A stretch of DNA of 64,000 nt from Sipunculus nudus (Eukaryota; Annelida; Sipuncula; Golfingiida; Sipunculidae). Positions 1 to 15,014 of the stretch are shown here, in pieces. The position numbers and the translations under genes are program-made. Below the pieces are notes generated by a model. The model was not told where the DNA came from and did no database searches. It saw only the letters and a list, made by a program, of their open reading frames with translations. The DNA is taken from the NCBI GenBank assembly GCA_026874595.1, contig CM049308.1:73444624-73508623 (forward strand). Reading direction: 5' to 3'. Numbering within the stretch: position 1 is the first letter of the stretch; the number at the start of each line of letters is the position of its first letter.

Positions 1-1235
1 ATTCAAAGACTCTGTATCATTAGTAAGCAAACATGATGTGACAAAATATAAACAAACTTGATCATTATTTTACTCATATTTTGGAACGTGTGATTTAGGT
101 TTAAATCTTATTAATTACAATTTGGCAAGGAGATCGTTTCTTTTTAACTACTTTATTGGCAAATATTACAGACAATTTTAAATTATGATTAAATTTCAAT
201 GGGCACACCTGGTAGGAGAGACTATATATATTAAATCATTTCCTCTTGTCTGGGTAATTTCTTCCAAAAATATAAGCAGTTTTCTGTACATCTAACATGC
301 ATCTTGACCCTTGTTCAAACTCACTGAAAGAAACTCAAGTACCCAAACGGATTGACAAGTATTCTTCCAAGACAGCACAAAACTGGTTTACAGAGTAATT
401 TCCGTATGAAGAGATTCTTTTAACCTTCATTAATATTTTACAAGGTCTGAAACCTTTAAACAACATGAAGCATAACTATGGATAGTGCATAAGTGCATTA
501 TGGAACTGTGCATTTTACTAGCTTTACTGGATACCTGATCATTAATTATTCCATATGTATGAAGTTGTAATCATACCTTCTTGGAATGATACTGAATCAA
601 GTTTTCTTTTTTATAATGTATGAAACAAATATTTGCAGAATTTAACTGTATACAAGGTTCTCCTAACAAGGATATCAATATATAACAAATATAAACACTA
701 AATGCACATTTATTATTCTGATATAAACATTTCTGTGCAACCAAGGCATCCCCATATATGTGCTTGCACCAAAAAATAACAACCTATAAACCAAATGAAG
801 CCTCTAATTAATACATACTGCAATGAAATCAAATATTCGTGTTGCCTGAAATTATCTCTTTCAGCATTACTGCTGTCCCATTTTATATATCAAAACTAAT
901 TAATGGACTGTATGAACCTTCTATCTCAGTTCATACTGCTCCAAGTCAATTGAATCTGAATACAATATCTGTGTATTTGATAATAATCTTACTAGTACAC
1001 ATATACACTGCCAGGAAAGAACATTCTATAAGGGTATGTGTTCATTACACTTCACCACTTTAACCAACCAGGCCATGTGTGCACTAACATTCAACCATCT
1101 CAATTTCATCTATGAACTGAGATCCACCATGCTTCGTGTAAATTTTACTAGCTCACAAAAACAAGCAACGCTTGATTGTATCTGCTGACAATAGTTTTTT
1201 TCTTTCACACTGCCAGGTGGGTATACATTCATCCC

Positions 1236-1258
1236 TGTGTGTGTGTATGTGTGTGTGT
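1236..1258. repeat. TG dinucleotide microsatellite
   Basis: Runs of TG interrupted once by a TA. A simple-sequence tract with no further structure. Confidence 0.8.
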
Positions 1259-1779
1259 TTGAGGCAATGAAGGATAAGATTAGATTTTGGTGTGGACCTG
1301 GGTCATAATCCATACTCAGGAACGTCATCAAGGAATATTCACAAATGTATGATCACTTATCCATGAATGAACCTGGGAATATGGGCTGAATAAGTGAATG
1401 CAAACACAGTTTCGGAAGCATCCCACTATAGGGGCCCCCACATGGTGATGGCCTGCATTCCTTAGAATGCAGATTTCTACATAATGAATGCATTCCTTTG
1501 CTGTCAGTATATCAGGGCACAATTATTTTACTCATTTAATAAGTCAACTGATCAAGATATCAGGAATTAGGCTAACTTTGTTAAACCTGAGTTGATCTAT
1601 AATTCCTATAAGCTATATCTGCCCAGATATGTAATTTAACTGCAAGTCAACATCTGAGAAATCAGTCTATTTTTCACAACATTTAAATCTCAATTAAATG
1701 AAGGAAAAGGTTCCTTGCTGCTTTACTGTTTACTGTCTCTAAGACGGGACTCAAGAGAATCAAAGGATAGTAAAATAAC

Positions 1780-1809
1780 AAGGGACCCATGGGTCACGGC
1801 GCTCAGCTG
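1780..1809 (+). repeat. Solo 5' terminus of repeat family A
   Basis: CAAGGGACCCATGGGTCACG followed by GCGCTCAGCTG is the same 5' terminal block that opens the longer family A copies at 2282, 20360, 26834 and 31781. It contains the perfect 12-base palindrome GACCCATGGGTC. Here it is followed by about 470 bases unrelated to the other copies, and then by a second 5' terminus at 2282. It is either a truncated copy or the start of an element interrupted by, or carrying, a different internal segment. Confidence 0.7.
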
Positions 1810-2067
1810 TTATATATGATAAAAAATATGATTTTGAAATGAGGCACATGCTGGTTTTGTGTAGTAATAAATATAAGCTGTATTATGAATTTTGACTTGG
1901 CCATATAACGGATAGGCAGCACATATAAGATAAGAGTTTAACTATTTATTAAAATTTAATAACAAATACGGTGCCAAATATAATTTTTATTAAAAATAAT
2001 AAAAGAATCATATGATTTTTTTAGTAAAATATAACTGAAATGATTATTAAAATAAAATTATAGAATA

Positions 2068-2130
2068 TATTCATGAATGCATTCATGAATACATTTTGAA
2101 AGTATTTGCACTTGTATTCAAATACTTTCA
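2068..2130. repeat. Two adjacent perfect palindromes
   Basis: Positions 2068-2091 form a perfect 24-base palindrome built on ATTCATGAATGCATTCATGA. Directly after it, 2097-2108 (TGAAAGTATTTG) and 2119-2130 (CAAATACTTTCA) form a 12-bp perfect stem with a 10-base loop. Both lie in the AT-rich stretch between the two family A 5' termini and could extrude as cruciforms. Confidence 0.75.
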
Positions 2131-2281
2131 TTTTTACCTCAATTCCCATTCTTATGCAAGAAATTTTATAATGGAGTACATATTCATATTCATATTCAAA
2201 TACATTTGCAAAGTATTCGCACCATGTCTGGTATTTATTCAGTTTTAGCCAAACAATGATGTTGAGAATCCAAAATATAAA

Positions 2282-4171
2282 CAAAGGACCCATGGGTCAC
2301 AGTGCCCTGCTTAAGTTTGAAATTTTTGCAAATGCAAAATATGAAAAATTTTCTATTGTAATGTTTTTCATTTATATAAGCATATGAGAGGCTAAGAGGA
2401 AAGGGGCCCATCTTACTTGGTTATAGTAAAGTTCTAAATATATGATTGCAAACTAATACTCTGACAAGACTGTCATGAAGAAAAACAGTAAAAGTTTTGA
2501 GATACTATGATGCATATGAATAATTTTCAGGTGGACAGGAAAGTGGACAGAATGGACTAATATCTCTATTTCACTTTCAAGGGAATAATGCATTTAAGTT
2601 TATATATAAGCCTATTTTTTTACATATCCACTTTTTCCATAAATAGTTTTTATCTGATTCATTTTTTTTTATTTACAAATTTTATAAATTTGTAATAAAA
2701 AAACTGAAAATATAAGTTAAAATATTAGAATTCTAAGTTGCAATCCATATATATTCAGAGTGTAGCTCATATTGGGTCATATTATGCATACACATACATC
2801 TTATTATTTTTAAATCAAATGTTTAAACTGAATTTAAAAGAAAATAATGCCACAACATGGCATGTACAAGATTATTCCTTGAATCCCTATTAAAAAGTTT
2901 TGCACATTGTTTTTTCAGTACATGCTTAATTTTATTCACCGAAATAAATTAAAAGATTCAGTAAATTTGATAAAATAAAAATATATTTTCAAATAAAGTA
3001 TACACATTGTTGGTTGAATGAGGGACAAACAATATCATTATGCTAATTACAATCTCAGCTATAATTTATTACTGGAATTAATAGTCAATTTCACACCTGG
3101 TGAAGTTTTACTCTTCTGAAGTAAAGCATTACTTATCTGATGAAGATCCACACTTTCATAGCAATACACCACTTTGTGGACACAATTAAATGTGCATTTT
3201 AATCATTGTAACCCTGGTGGTACAATACAAAATCTAAAATTTAGCATAGCCAAGAATAAAATAAAATACAGAAAATTATAACATTCATCTAGTTTATGCA
3301 CCAGCTGGGGGAGGGGGGGGGGGGTAGTGCAGGGCAGAGGGGAAGCCTGCTAGTAGTGGCCAAGCTAAGCCAAGGCAAGCTGCCTGGGGTGGGTTACATA
3401 ATGCCAGTGAAGGCTGTACTACTAGGTGGGCTAGATGTAAACAACACTTGACATGGTGTATGAAAACTTGAATAAAAGCTACTCTTTTCAATCAATTCCT
3501 TTGAAATTTGAGATTTTAAAAGATTAAATCCTTATGTATATATGCTGCGAAAATTAAATCAACAGTGCTTACAGGGGAAAAACGTGCCATTGCCAAAGTT
3601 GGACAAAATTTAAGGTATTGATTTTTTATTTATGCTAATAACTTGAAAAATTTGCAAAATTCAGATCTAATTTTGGGTAAACAATTGAATCTTGATTAAA
3701 TCAAGTTATATTCCTGAAAAAAAGTCTCCAGCTTCAGCAATTCTCATGTTAAGTGAGCAAATATATTTCCTGATTTTTAAAAAATTGCATTATATTTGGG
3801 CCTATAACTTCAAAATAATACCCAATACTGACCTAATTTTTGGTATGTGCATAGAAAATGTATGGAAGAATATGAATACTAAATATGATCAAAAACAGAT
3901 CAGTGGTTTTGATATTAGGCAGCCTTGAAGTGTAACAATGGCTTTTTTATGGAAAACGGAGGTTTTTCCTTATTATCTCGAAGGAACAAAGTCCGAATGA
4001 CCCAATTTTTGGTATGGTAGGAGATTTTGGGGACATCTAATGGTATGCAGAATTTTGGATTCCTAGGTCCAACGGTTTTAAAACGTGCCCTGTTAACGGC
4101 CAGACGGCCGGCCGGACGACGGACAAAGGACCACGACTATAGCTCAGATGACTTATAGTCAGCTGAGCTAA
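2282..4171 (+). mobile_element. Repeat family A, copy 1 (rolling-circle-like, non-autonomous)
   Basis: Starts with the family's palindromic 5' block (CAAAGGACCCATGGGTCAC) after an A-run. It ends with the shared 3' block, TATAGCTCAGATGAC, TTATA, GTCAGCTGAGCTA, a 13-bp stem with one mismatch and a 5-base loop closing in CTAA before more A. An imperfect ACGG tract precedes this hairpin at about 4100-4130. The first ~750 bases match copy 4 (31781) and the last ~640 match copies 2 and 3. The middle, from a G-rich tract at 3304 to about 3490, is private to this copy. No transposase or Rep/helicase frame is present. Confidence 0.75.
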
Positions 4172-7100
4172 AAATACTGGTTCTTGAGGGAAGTTTTACA
4201 TGTCTTTTAAGATCTATACTATAGTCCTTTATCTACTTTAGTGTCAACTGTCTGATAACATTTAAGTTTGAGAGAATAATGACCAAATTTCTATGGGCAC
4301 CCACAGGCGGAACAGACCACAGATTTATAATACCTGGCAGCTAGTGTGCTTATAATGTGATGACTCAGTTGTTCCCCATTTGTATTCACTGATGCATCTG
4401 TAGGAACTTAATATTGGTTCACAACTGTGCTTACAGAAACTCAGGTCATGGTAAACTGACTTAAGTCTTGTTTAGTTCATGCCAATGGAGGCTATACATG
4501 CATTTCTAAATTGTAGCTAAAGTATGTAGCCAATAAACCAATATTATTTATAATTATACAATGGCTTTAAAACAGCTCATGTTGATATTCAATAATGCAA
4601 ATCAAGCATAATTTTCACATTGCTGGAAACCAAATAGGATATTTGTTACACCTTAGCCCCTTTATAAGAACAAACAAATCAATGTTTAATCCAACTGAAT
4701 TCATCTTAACCTTTATTTTGGCATCATAAAATGAATCACCTTGTATTTCTGCATGTGTTTGAGTGTGTGTGTGCAGACATAAATACATATAAAACAGACA
4801 AAAATACTTTTGAAAATGCATAAATCACCCAGTTTCAACATACTACAAATCTAAGTCATGTTAGTATAAAGATGATATTAAGATACACCCTTGGAAACCA
4901 GGTCAAACACATTGTGGAAATATCCTTGTGACCTCCTGATGAAAGTGAAAACGGTTTCAAGCTGGCCAGCTGTAACTACCTTATTTCTCATTGTCATAGC
5001 ACCCGTTTCTTAACTGCTGCAAGTTGGTACACGTTTCATTTTGTGTCTATGACAGGTGAGCTGATAAGTTCCTTATAATGGATGAAGTCATGTTGCATGA
5101 TTGCACATGCCTGCATGTGGTGCAGATTGAAATCATAGAGTGCATTAGAAATAAGTCAGCCTCTGCCCTTGGTGCGTATTTAACATAAACCCCCAACCAC
5201 ACCCTATCCCAAAATCAACCAACAGAACCCTGTATGGCTATGGTGATACCACAATATATTTTGGGTACTGATGAATTCCTGCATTGACATTTCAAGTGCT
5301 CTGTCTGATGATGCATTAATCTTCATAACATCAAGACCTCCATTCAAGCTTTCATGACTTTACATGAGCACAAAGTATAAAATGTCTATGCTATGATATT
5401 AAGTAATTTGAATTATTTGTTTCTATACACTGTTATCAGATAAATTGAAAGCAAACACAGATTTCCATCATGATCTGAAAATAAAGATTTGATGTTATGA
5501 AGTTGATCTAATTATAAAATTTGATTGTCTTATTATTCAAGTCAATACACAAACCATTGCGTCATTTTTATAACTATACTCCGTTTCACCGAACAAGTCC
5601 ATTTTCTTAGTGATATGATCCTTTAAATTTGATTGAACATTGAACAGTAAACTTCAGGGGTGCATATGAGACTAAGCATGACATGAAAAGTTATGATTTT
5701 ACATAAAATAATTTATTTTTTTTAATTTTTTAAAATTTTTCTACTGTTGCTCGATAGTGGATACTGGATTTGGACTAAACTTGTCATGAAGACTTCAGCT
5801 CAGAAATAATACACTGAATATCCTAGAAGAATTTCCAATGAGCATCTTTAGCTATTATTTTGATAAAAGCCTAGTGTCTGCTATTTTTTACACAACTAAC
5901 AAGCAAAACATATATATTGTTATAGTAAATAGTAAATATGCAGGGGTAAGTTTGGTGGAAGTTTTCAGACTCTTACTAGGAGGAATTTCTCCTTTTTTTA
6001 AGTCTCCCAAAACGTTTAAGACAACTTGCACCCAGTTTTAAAAATAATAATCCCTTAATGAAAATTTTAGAAATACCCTCACAGGTGGACACAGGATGGT
6101 GAAACCAAGTATACTTAGTTGCAATTATAGCTGTTAATAATTTGTTCCACAGACTGATGTAGCACTTGCAAGAAGAAAGTGAGACCTCAGAATATTGATA
6201 TGTTGCCAATGTCATAAGCATGCCCTTTCTGAAGCAGGTGCGTTTTCCTGACAAGTCCCCTGACAGGTATGATTGTAATTGCATGGACCAGTTACTAGGC
6301 ATGCAGGGGGTTAGGCAGAGATTAGCAGTCTACTTACTTCTTCAGGTAAACAACTCTGCCAGGAAATAAAGGCACTGTTAAACATACACTTCAGGCACAA
6401 CCAGTTAGTGGTTTTAAACAAAAATAAAATTATTACCTCTACTTCATGTTAATTAGACATAATACTATAGCAACCTGTGTTAATGTTAATTCTAAATATA
6501 ATAAAACACTCTGAAGCTGTTTCATATGTAAACTCTATTTCACTGTATACTTTCAGTTTAATTATACTGCTTTCACAGGGTTTTGCATTTTTATAAGAAA
6601 GTGGACCAACCAAAGTGAATACAACTGCCATAAGCCTTTTTCAAGATGAGTGCAATAAACAAGAATGTTCATACTGGTATCACACTTCTGACTTACACAC
6701 ATATATAATTGGTACTGTATACATATGTAGTACACCAGACATAGAGCATTTTTCCCTAATGACCTACTTTCTTTGTTCATATCAGCTGGTTACCAGGTAA
6801 AGAAGTAAGTCTCTATGGCAACTTGAGTCACCTGTCACACATACATCAGGTCTGAGTCACATCCAGGGTGGTCACATAATAAACTTACTATGACTGCCTT
6901 ACACACAGCTAGCTACAGAAACTGAAATGCTCTCCTTCATGCTGCTGTACCTTTTAAATGTTATACAAATTCAATATAAAACAGCTCCCTGACATGACTT
7001 ACAATGACACTTATGACGTAAGTCATTGCCAGTCTGAAAAAGTGAAAGCTGCAAGGACCAGGAGGTTATACCTTGAGAAATCCTTCCTGTTTGGCATTTT

Positions 7101-7326
7101 TTACACATGCAGTCTAATGTTTCCTGGTCGTAGTCCTGATATTTATACTTTAAGAAGCTCACAGTAATATATAATTTTTACATTTTTTTTACATGCAATC
7201 AAAAGTTTCTTGGTTTACTTTCAGTATGCCACTGCACACTATATAAATATATATAACAGGGATTAAAATTAAAGGCAAAAAGGTCTTATATAATGTTTGA
7301 ATCTTTAATTGTAAAAGTGACACCTT

Positions 7327-8066
7327 GACAGCTGCAGGCACAGTGACCAATCATTTTAAAAGTTATAAGCCTATTAACCTGGTTACCTGGTATTTTCATA
7401 GTTACTGGTCTGATGACCACATATTTTCATGGATACAGACCAGCTGATCTAATGTTTTCATAGCTACAGATCAAAGGACATGGTATTTTGATAGTTGCAG
7501 GCTGAGCGACTTGACATTTTCATTGTTACATGCCCGGTTATCTGAGATTTTCACAGCTGTACCTCATGACACAACTTTTTCATGGTTACAGGCCAATCCA
7601 ATGACCTGACATTTTTATAGTTACAGGTTAAAAAGGCTTGAAATATTTATAGTTACAGGTCACAGTGATCTGACACATTCATAGTTACAGGCCAAAAACC
7701 TGACATTTTTTTTAAAGTTACAGGTCACAGTGATCTGACATGTATATACTGGCCACAAGACCTATTATTCTTTAAGTTACAGGTCACAGTGACCTGAGCT
7801 TTTAATGGTTACAGGCCAAAAAACTTGTAATTTTTAAAGTTACAGGTCACAGTGATCTAACACATTCACAGTAGCAGGCAAAAAGACCTGACATTTTTAT
7901 AGTTACAGGTCACAGTGATCTAAAACATTCACAGTAGCAGGCAAAAAGACCTGACATTTTTATAGTTACAGGTCAGAGACACTTTCATGGTTAAAAGGCT
8001 CAAGGACCTGGTATTTTCATAGTTACAGGCAAAGTGACCTGGTATTCTCATAGTTAATGGCTTGTA
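7327..8066. repeat. Minisatellite of ~38-bp units with oestrogen-response-element-like palindromes
   Basis: About 18-19 degenerate tandem units of roughly 38 bases, each with a version of TTTTCATAGTTACAGGTCAC followed by a GTGACCTGACA-like half. The central part shows a ~62-bp dimeric higher-order period. The unit junction repeatedly forms AGGTCACAGTGAYCT: perfect AGGTCACAGTGACCT at 7781-7795, and one-base variants (GATCT) at 7657-7671, 7722-7736, 7844-7858 and 7907-7921. Divergence increases towards both ends, the usual pattern for an ageing satellite. Confidence 0.88.
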
Positions 8067-8329
8067 GATTCGAAGCATATCTTGTCTTTAAAAAGATTTG
8101 AGGAGCCTGTGGCATAAAATATGAGCCTGTGGTGTCTATTTAAAGCTAGAACAGCTGACCTGTAAAAATCTAAATCTATTTCAACCCCTGATACATTAAT
8201 ACAAACAAAAAATATTTTGCTTTCAATTCTACAACGCAACAGAATGCATCCATATACATACTCTCACACATAATTTATTTCCTACTGTGACCACTGTTGT
8301 CAGAAAGTTTCTATATTTACAAGTAATTA

Positions 8330-8800
8330 TACAATTAATCAGTATGATTAAACCTCCTTTAATTATAAATGGTCCATATTGAAGATAACAAATTTAATCA
8401 TATCTATGATTGTCATGTAAATAATTAATTTGATTTTCATCAATGAGATATATGACAATCGGCAAGGCTATGCAGCAAGAGTCATAAGGTGTTAGTGCTA
8501 ATTAGTATAAAGTAGTAATGAAAATTAATAATATTAATTTGTTACTTAGCATCTAATACCATTTAATGAAGAACCTATCAAGCTTTAATTAAAACAGTAA
8601 ACATATTTCTTTTATTTTAAATGATTATGGCAATACCACTTTGTCCATGATATAATGCATGACAATAATAGATTATTGCTGATTGTAAAAAGTATTCATG
8701 TGAACATATTTCATAAAAGCAATAATTAAGTCACAAATTTTGTGACAGTTCTAGGTGACAGAAAATTAAAGTAGAACAGTATAAATAACCTTTTAGCAAC
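8330..8800. promoter_or_regulatory. TAAT-rich stretch, possible enhancer
   Basis: A dense cluster of homeodomain-type cores (TAATTA, ATTAATT, TTTAATCA) in about 470 bases of MRCK intron 6, with no repeat structure that I can see. High AT content alone produces many such cores, so this is only a candidate regulatory block. Confidence 0.15.
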
Positions 8801-10043
8801 CATTATGCAGGGAAATATCAATAATTTAATCCCATTAACTCATCAAACATTAACATCTACCTTTAATATAAGGGTAGCCATCTGAATGCCAGCTTGTGTC
8901 ACACCTTTCATTGTGCTCATTCAACATAAAGAATCCTTCATTATAACCTGTCAGTTATAAATTTCACTGATTCACATGGCAGATATTTCCTAAATGTCAT
9001 AATCATCCTTTGACTTTGAGGATTGGTATTTATACAGATGGGATGATAATTTCAATAATCAGCATTAACACAAAAATTAATAGCCAGTAATTGAATGTTT
9101 TAATTTTTTATATATATTTTTTGTTGGAGGTAACCACCTCCAATTTTTTTACTGCCCTAACTAGGTATGTACATCTGAAGAATTCCATTCTGGTTTCAGA
9201 CTACATGACAAGGCAGTAGCACATGCTTCTTCTCATTTTATATCCCAGTGTTAACCAGGCTCGGTGACCACTGCACCTGTGGGACCTGAGTGTGTAGTCA
9301 CCCCCATTGTTCAGTCATACCACTGAGGATCCCCCAAAAGGCACAACTGTTTGTGAGTGAAACACAGCCGTTGGGCATAGCCTTCACATGAAGTGTGCAG
9401 AGTGCTAGAAATAATCACGAAATCGTAATCTGTGAAGACATTACGTTACTCCCTTAGGTGTGGACTTGAAAATACAGAATCTATACCTGTAAGGAAATAC
9501 ACAGAATCTATACCTGTCAGGTGAAATGACACTTGGGGATGTGTTGCCACCTCTCTCAAATATCACTATCCTTCAGGTGACTCATTCAATCAAGCTAGGC
9601 CAACCCAGATTATATCCACATTTTACTATTGTGTAAATGCTATATTCAGAGGGCAATCTGGATTTAATCTGTATTGCCATCTGCCATCAAAATTGGCTGG
9701 AAGTCTGATGTGCACAAACTACATATGAGTCAGGGTAGGTTTCCTAGAGAAAGCAATAGGGTAGAAGAACATGTTACCCTTAAGATTTCATGTAAGTGCT
9801 AAAAGCGACTAACCTAGCTATGTAGCACAGCCAAGGTAAAGCAGAATAACTAAAGATCCGCAAATGCTGATCATCTCATAGAATATATGGCATGACAGAT
9901 TACACAGCACAACATGCAAGCAATAATACTGCTCTACTGTTCAAGCCAGTTTTGTGAAACAGCTGTTCAAGCATGTCCAGAAAAATAAGGAAAATATGTA
10001 TTGGGAAAACAAACATGGAAGTACTCCACATTTCTTTACTTAC

Positions 10044-10100
10044 CCTGAGAATCTCCGGTGATATGTAGTCTGGGGTACCCACAGCAACATTGGACTGAAC
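10044..10100 (-). CDS. CDC42BP (MRCK/gek ortholog): MRCK-like kinase, coding exon 6 (activation loop); gene continues off the left edge
   Basis: Residues 232-250, 19 codons, phase 0 at both ends (acceptor ATTGCAG, donor GTAAGT). It encodes VQSNVAVGTPDYISPEILR: the activation-loop Ser234, the P+1 loop GTPDY with Thr240, and the SPE form of the APE motif (residues 245-247). The wording is typical of MRCK rather than ROCK. The next expected exon, with the ECDWWSLG motif, was not found between 1 and 10043 and presumably lies beyond the left edge. Everything after subdomain VIII is therefore missing from view. Confidence 0.96.
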
Positions 10101-12449
<2,349 letters not shown>

Positions 12450-12545
12450 CAGAAAGTCGTCATCCTGGAAGGCGTAGTGGAGGCGTGTGATCCAACGCTG
12501 GTCCCCAAACACCAGCACGTCCCGCTCTTCTTGGAAACATGCCGT
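12450..12545 (-). CDS. CDC42BP (MRCK/gek ortholog): MRCK-like kinase, coding exon 4 (helix C and hinge approach)
   Basis: Residues 119-150, 32 codons, phase 0 at both ends. It contains FQEERDVL, where one Glu of the pair at 124-125 is the helix C glutamate that salt-bridges Lys106. This is followed by the [15 protein letters not shown] strand leading to the hinge. The acceptor is GTTGTAG and the donor GTAAGC. Arg138 and Asp148 differ from vertebrate MRCK, but nothing here suggests loss of function. Confidence 0.96.
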
Positions 12546-14480
12546 CTACAACATCACCAGAGAAAATTCAATATCTGACCAAGCAACACTTAAAGCTGAC
12601 TAAAAAGCATGAGAATCAAAAAGAGAAACATTAAAACTGTTTAAATAGTAGTTGTGTGGTTATGTTAGTCTAAGTATTTCCAGATCAAGTAAAATATGCC
12701 TAATGACCGCCTCATTTTAGTGACAACCCCAAAATAACGACCATATTCTCACGGCCCAAATTCTTTTTTTTTTGTGTGTTTTATATCACACCTTGCTTAG
12801 AAGACCATCTTGAAAATGTGACCACTTTATTCAGTTCCTGTTGGTGGTCGTAATTTTGAGGTTTCTCTGTAATTAAATCATATCTTCACGTCCTGATATA
12901 TGTACTGCTAAATACAGTATTTAAACTGCAAAGTATGTGTTATGAATTCTCATTTGAATAAAACTAATTTCAAGGTTTATGCGTCTCTATCAATATTTTT
13001 ATAAATGTAAACCTTGTAATTCACAAACAGCTGATATAACAGCTTCAATCTGTGCAAGTCTTACATAATGGTCATACATAATGGTCAAAAACTGAAAACA
13101 AATATATTCGAGAGATAAACTGAGGAAACAAACTGATCTGACGTAAATGACAACAATTCAAGTTTCAGAGCCTCACACATTTTATTCAGATATTATGAAA
13201 TCTAGAAAACTTGTCCCTCTGAGTGCAAACATAAACTGTGACAAAGGAATTTGGAAATGGTCATCTCAAAAGATTTTACAGGAAATCAAGAATGTGTATA
13301 CTAAGTACCACAACCCTGCACAATCTGGTAAACACATCGCAAGGACAAATGCTGAAAGTGAAATTACTATTAAATGCTTCAAGGCTTTATTATAAAGGCC
13401 CTGGCATTTATATATAGATATTATACCTGGTCTCCTTGGATGTAAACAATAGCTGTGGGTACTGGGTACCCTTTCAAGATACAGAAAATACTTTATTTAA
13501 TTCAGGGCATAGTCACATAAAACATATATTAGCTAACGCCTGAACATTATTTTATTTCCATAAAACAATCATAAAATCCAAGTTAAATGAAAAAGTATTA
13601 CATGTTTTCTATAATTTTATAAAAAAAATAACACTTTTATCATTTAACTCTGATAAAACAATAAATCAGACAACACTTAAGCAATTCTGTACCTTACACT
13701 TTTTTTGCAAAGTAGGAAGCTTTTCAAGTTATCTGCATTTCTACCAAAATGTATGCCAAGTAAAAGAACAATGCGACAGGAAAGAAATGTGTAAACTGTA
13801 TTGATAATAAGGGCTCATAATATTTCCTGATAGAAATTGCTAAATTGACATGTCGACGTTACAAACTATAGACCATTCTAGGTTACTAATTTTTTTGCAA
13901 TGATTGATTTAGGAATATTTTTGACAAATATCTTTCAGTCTGAAGTATATAAGCCAAATGATCTGCCAACTTTGTGTGTAAAAAAAAAATGATTTACTTC
14001 AAGGCTCTAATGCAGTGTTTATTGCAACAATAAAGCCTTTTGCCAATTCCACCAAACATTTAGCCTTTATGCTGGTTTCATCAAAACTGAAATATTTTTT
14101 TTTATTACTGCTTTATCTCAGTATTGGTCCTTCAGATGCAGATTATCTAAATACATGTTAGTCTACAGATCTAACCCATTATTGATAATTCCATGTTGAA
14201 AATCCATGTTAACATTTTCCCTGAAACTCAACCTAAATTTTATCAATAATCAATCTCAAGGCCTGAACCTGTAATCAATTTTTGAAAGTTTCTTTAAAGC
14301 CAACCCTACAAAACTGAATAACCCTAATCTTCCTGTATGTTTTTCAGCAGACACTGACCAGTCACCTTCTTTAGAAGTGCAAGATTTCTGCTGCCTCGGG
14401 AGGGTATGACAATGAACCCTGATACAACCATTTTCTCACTCTTTTGTCTTTACCTGTAAATTCACAAACACATGGCTTAC
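12546..14480 (-). other. MRCK intron 3
   Basis: 1,935 bases between exons 3 and 4. It contains a probable MITE remnant near 12700-12872. The rest is AT-rich with homopolymer runs and no recognisable gene or repeat. Confidence 0.8.
12700..12872. mobile_element. Probable MITE remnant
   Basis: Two related blocks, ACCCCAAAATAACGACCATA near 12724 and its inverted counterpart ending TTTTGAGGTTTCTCTGTA at 12872. The right end resembles the CAGAGAAACCTC-type termini of TA-targeting MITEs. No matching left terminus is visible, so the element is decayed or the call is wrong. Confidence 0.3.
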
Positions 14481-14564
14481 CTCAGCTCGTTTCAGCATCT
14501 CCCACTTGTTGAGTATCTTCATGGCATACACATCTCCAGTATCTTTCATCTTAACTACAGCTAC
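14481..14564 (-). CDS. CDC42BP (MRCK/gek ortholog): MRCK-like kinase, coding exon 3 (ATP-anchoring lysine)
   Basis: Residues 91-118, 28 codons, phase 0 at both ends (acceptor TTACAG, donor GTAAGC). It begins VAVVKMK and holds the YAMKIL motif whose Lys106 is the VAIK-type lysine that anchors the ATP phosphates. It ends [10 protein letters not shown], which is highly conserved in MRCK and DMPK. A 20.6-kb intron separates it from exon 2; the protein alignment is continuous across the gap, so no exon is missing. Confidence 0.96.
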
Positions 14565-14832
14565 CTGTAAATACACAATCAGACACTGTGGTCATTTCTT
14601 ACATATTTAAACAAAAATGTTCACAAAGAACAAATTAAATATAAAATATAGGACATTACATGCAAATCATTTCTTTGAACCACCAAACCTAAATGTGATG
14701 TAAACTATGAAACAAAAAATTTCAAAACCAGATAGCTACATACTCAAAATCAAACACTTGGATACATGCAGGTACAACTACAGTTATGGCAAATATGCAA
14801 CTTGCACAACTTTTTTAGGACTAATATAAATA

Positions 14833-15014
14833 CAGTTAACCTTGTTGTTTTGAAGTCGAAGGGCCCTCAGAAAACCTCGACACATTTGAGGTTAGCCATA
14901 AGCGGGTTTTATTTGGTTTAAATTTAACTAGAGCTGTCCGGAATACTGAGTCTGTAACTTGGACATAAGCAGGGTATACGACTTAAGCAAGTTCGACACA
15001 ACAAAGTTTCACTG
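14833..15014. mobile_element. Mariner-like MITE, 182 bp
   Basis: Left end CAGTTAACCTTGTTGTTTTG and right end whose reverse complement reads CAGTGAAACTTTGTTGTGTC: imperfect inverted repeats of about 25-30 bases flanked by TA on both sides (14831-14832 and 15015-15016). Related in its terminus to the 11991 element but with a different interior. Non-coding. Confidence 0.75.

Larger units (their letters stand above)
1..10043 (-). other. MRCK intron 6 (partial), non-coding
   Basis: Sequence downstream of exon 6 in gene orientation. It is AT-rich and holds a TG microsatellite, fragments and one copy of repeat family A, palindromes, the 7.3-8.1 kb minisatellite and a TAAT-rich stretch, each listed separately. 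The spans 1-1230, 4172-7326 and 8801-10043 show no gene, RNA or clear repeat. A small hairpin at 9124-9143 (TTGGAGGT/ACCTCCAA with a 4-base loop, then a T run) stands alone there. At 9471-9520 the short block AGAATCTATACCTGT occurs twice. Confidence 0.8.

Noticed and set aside
9124-9150. Hairpin followed by T-run, looking like an intrinsic terminator
   Set aside because: Bacterial-type terminators have no meaning in this nuclear intron; an 8-bp stem is expected by chance or from a decayed repeat.
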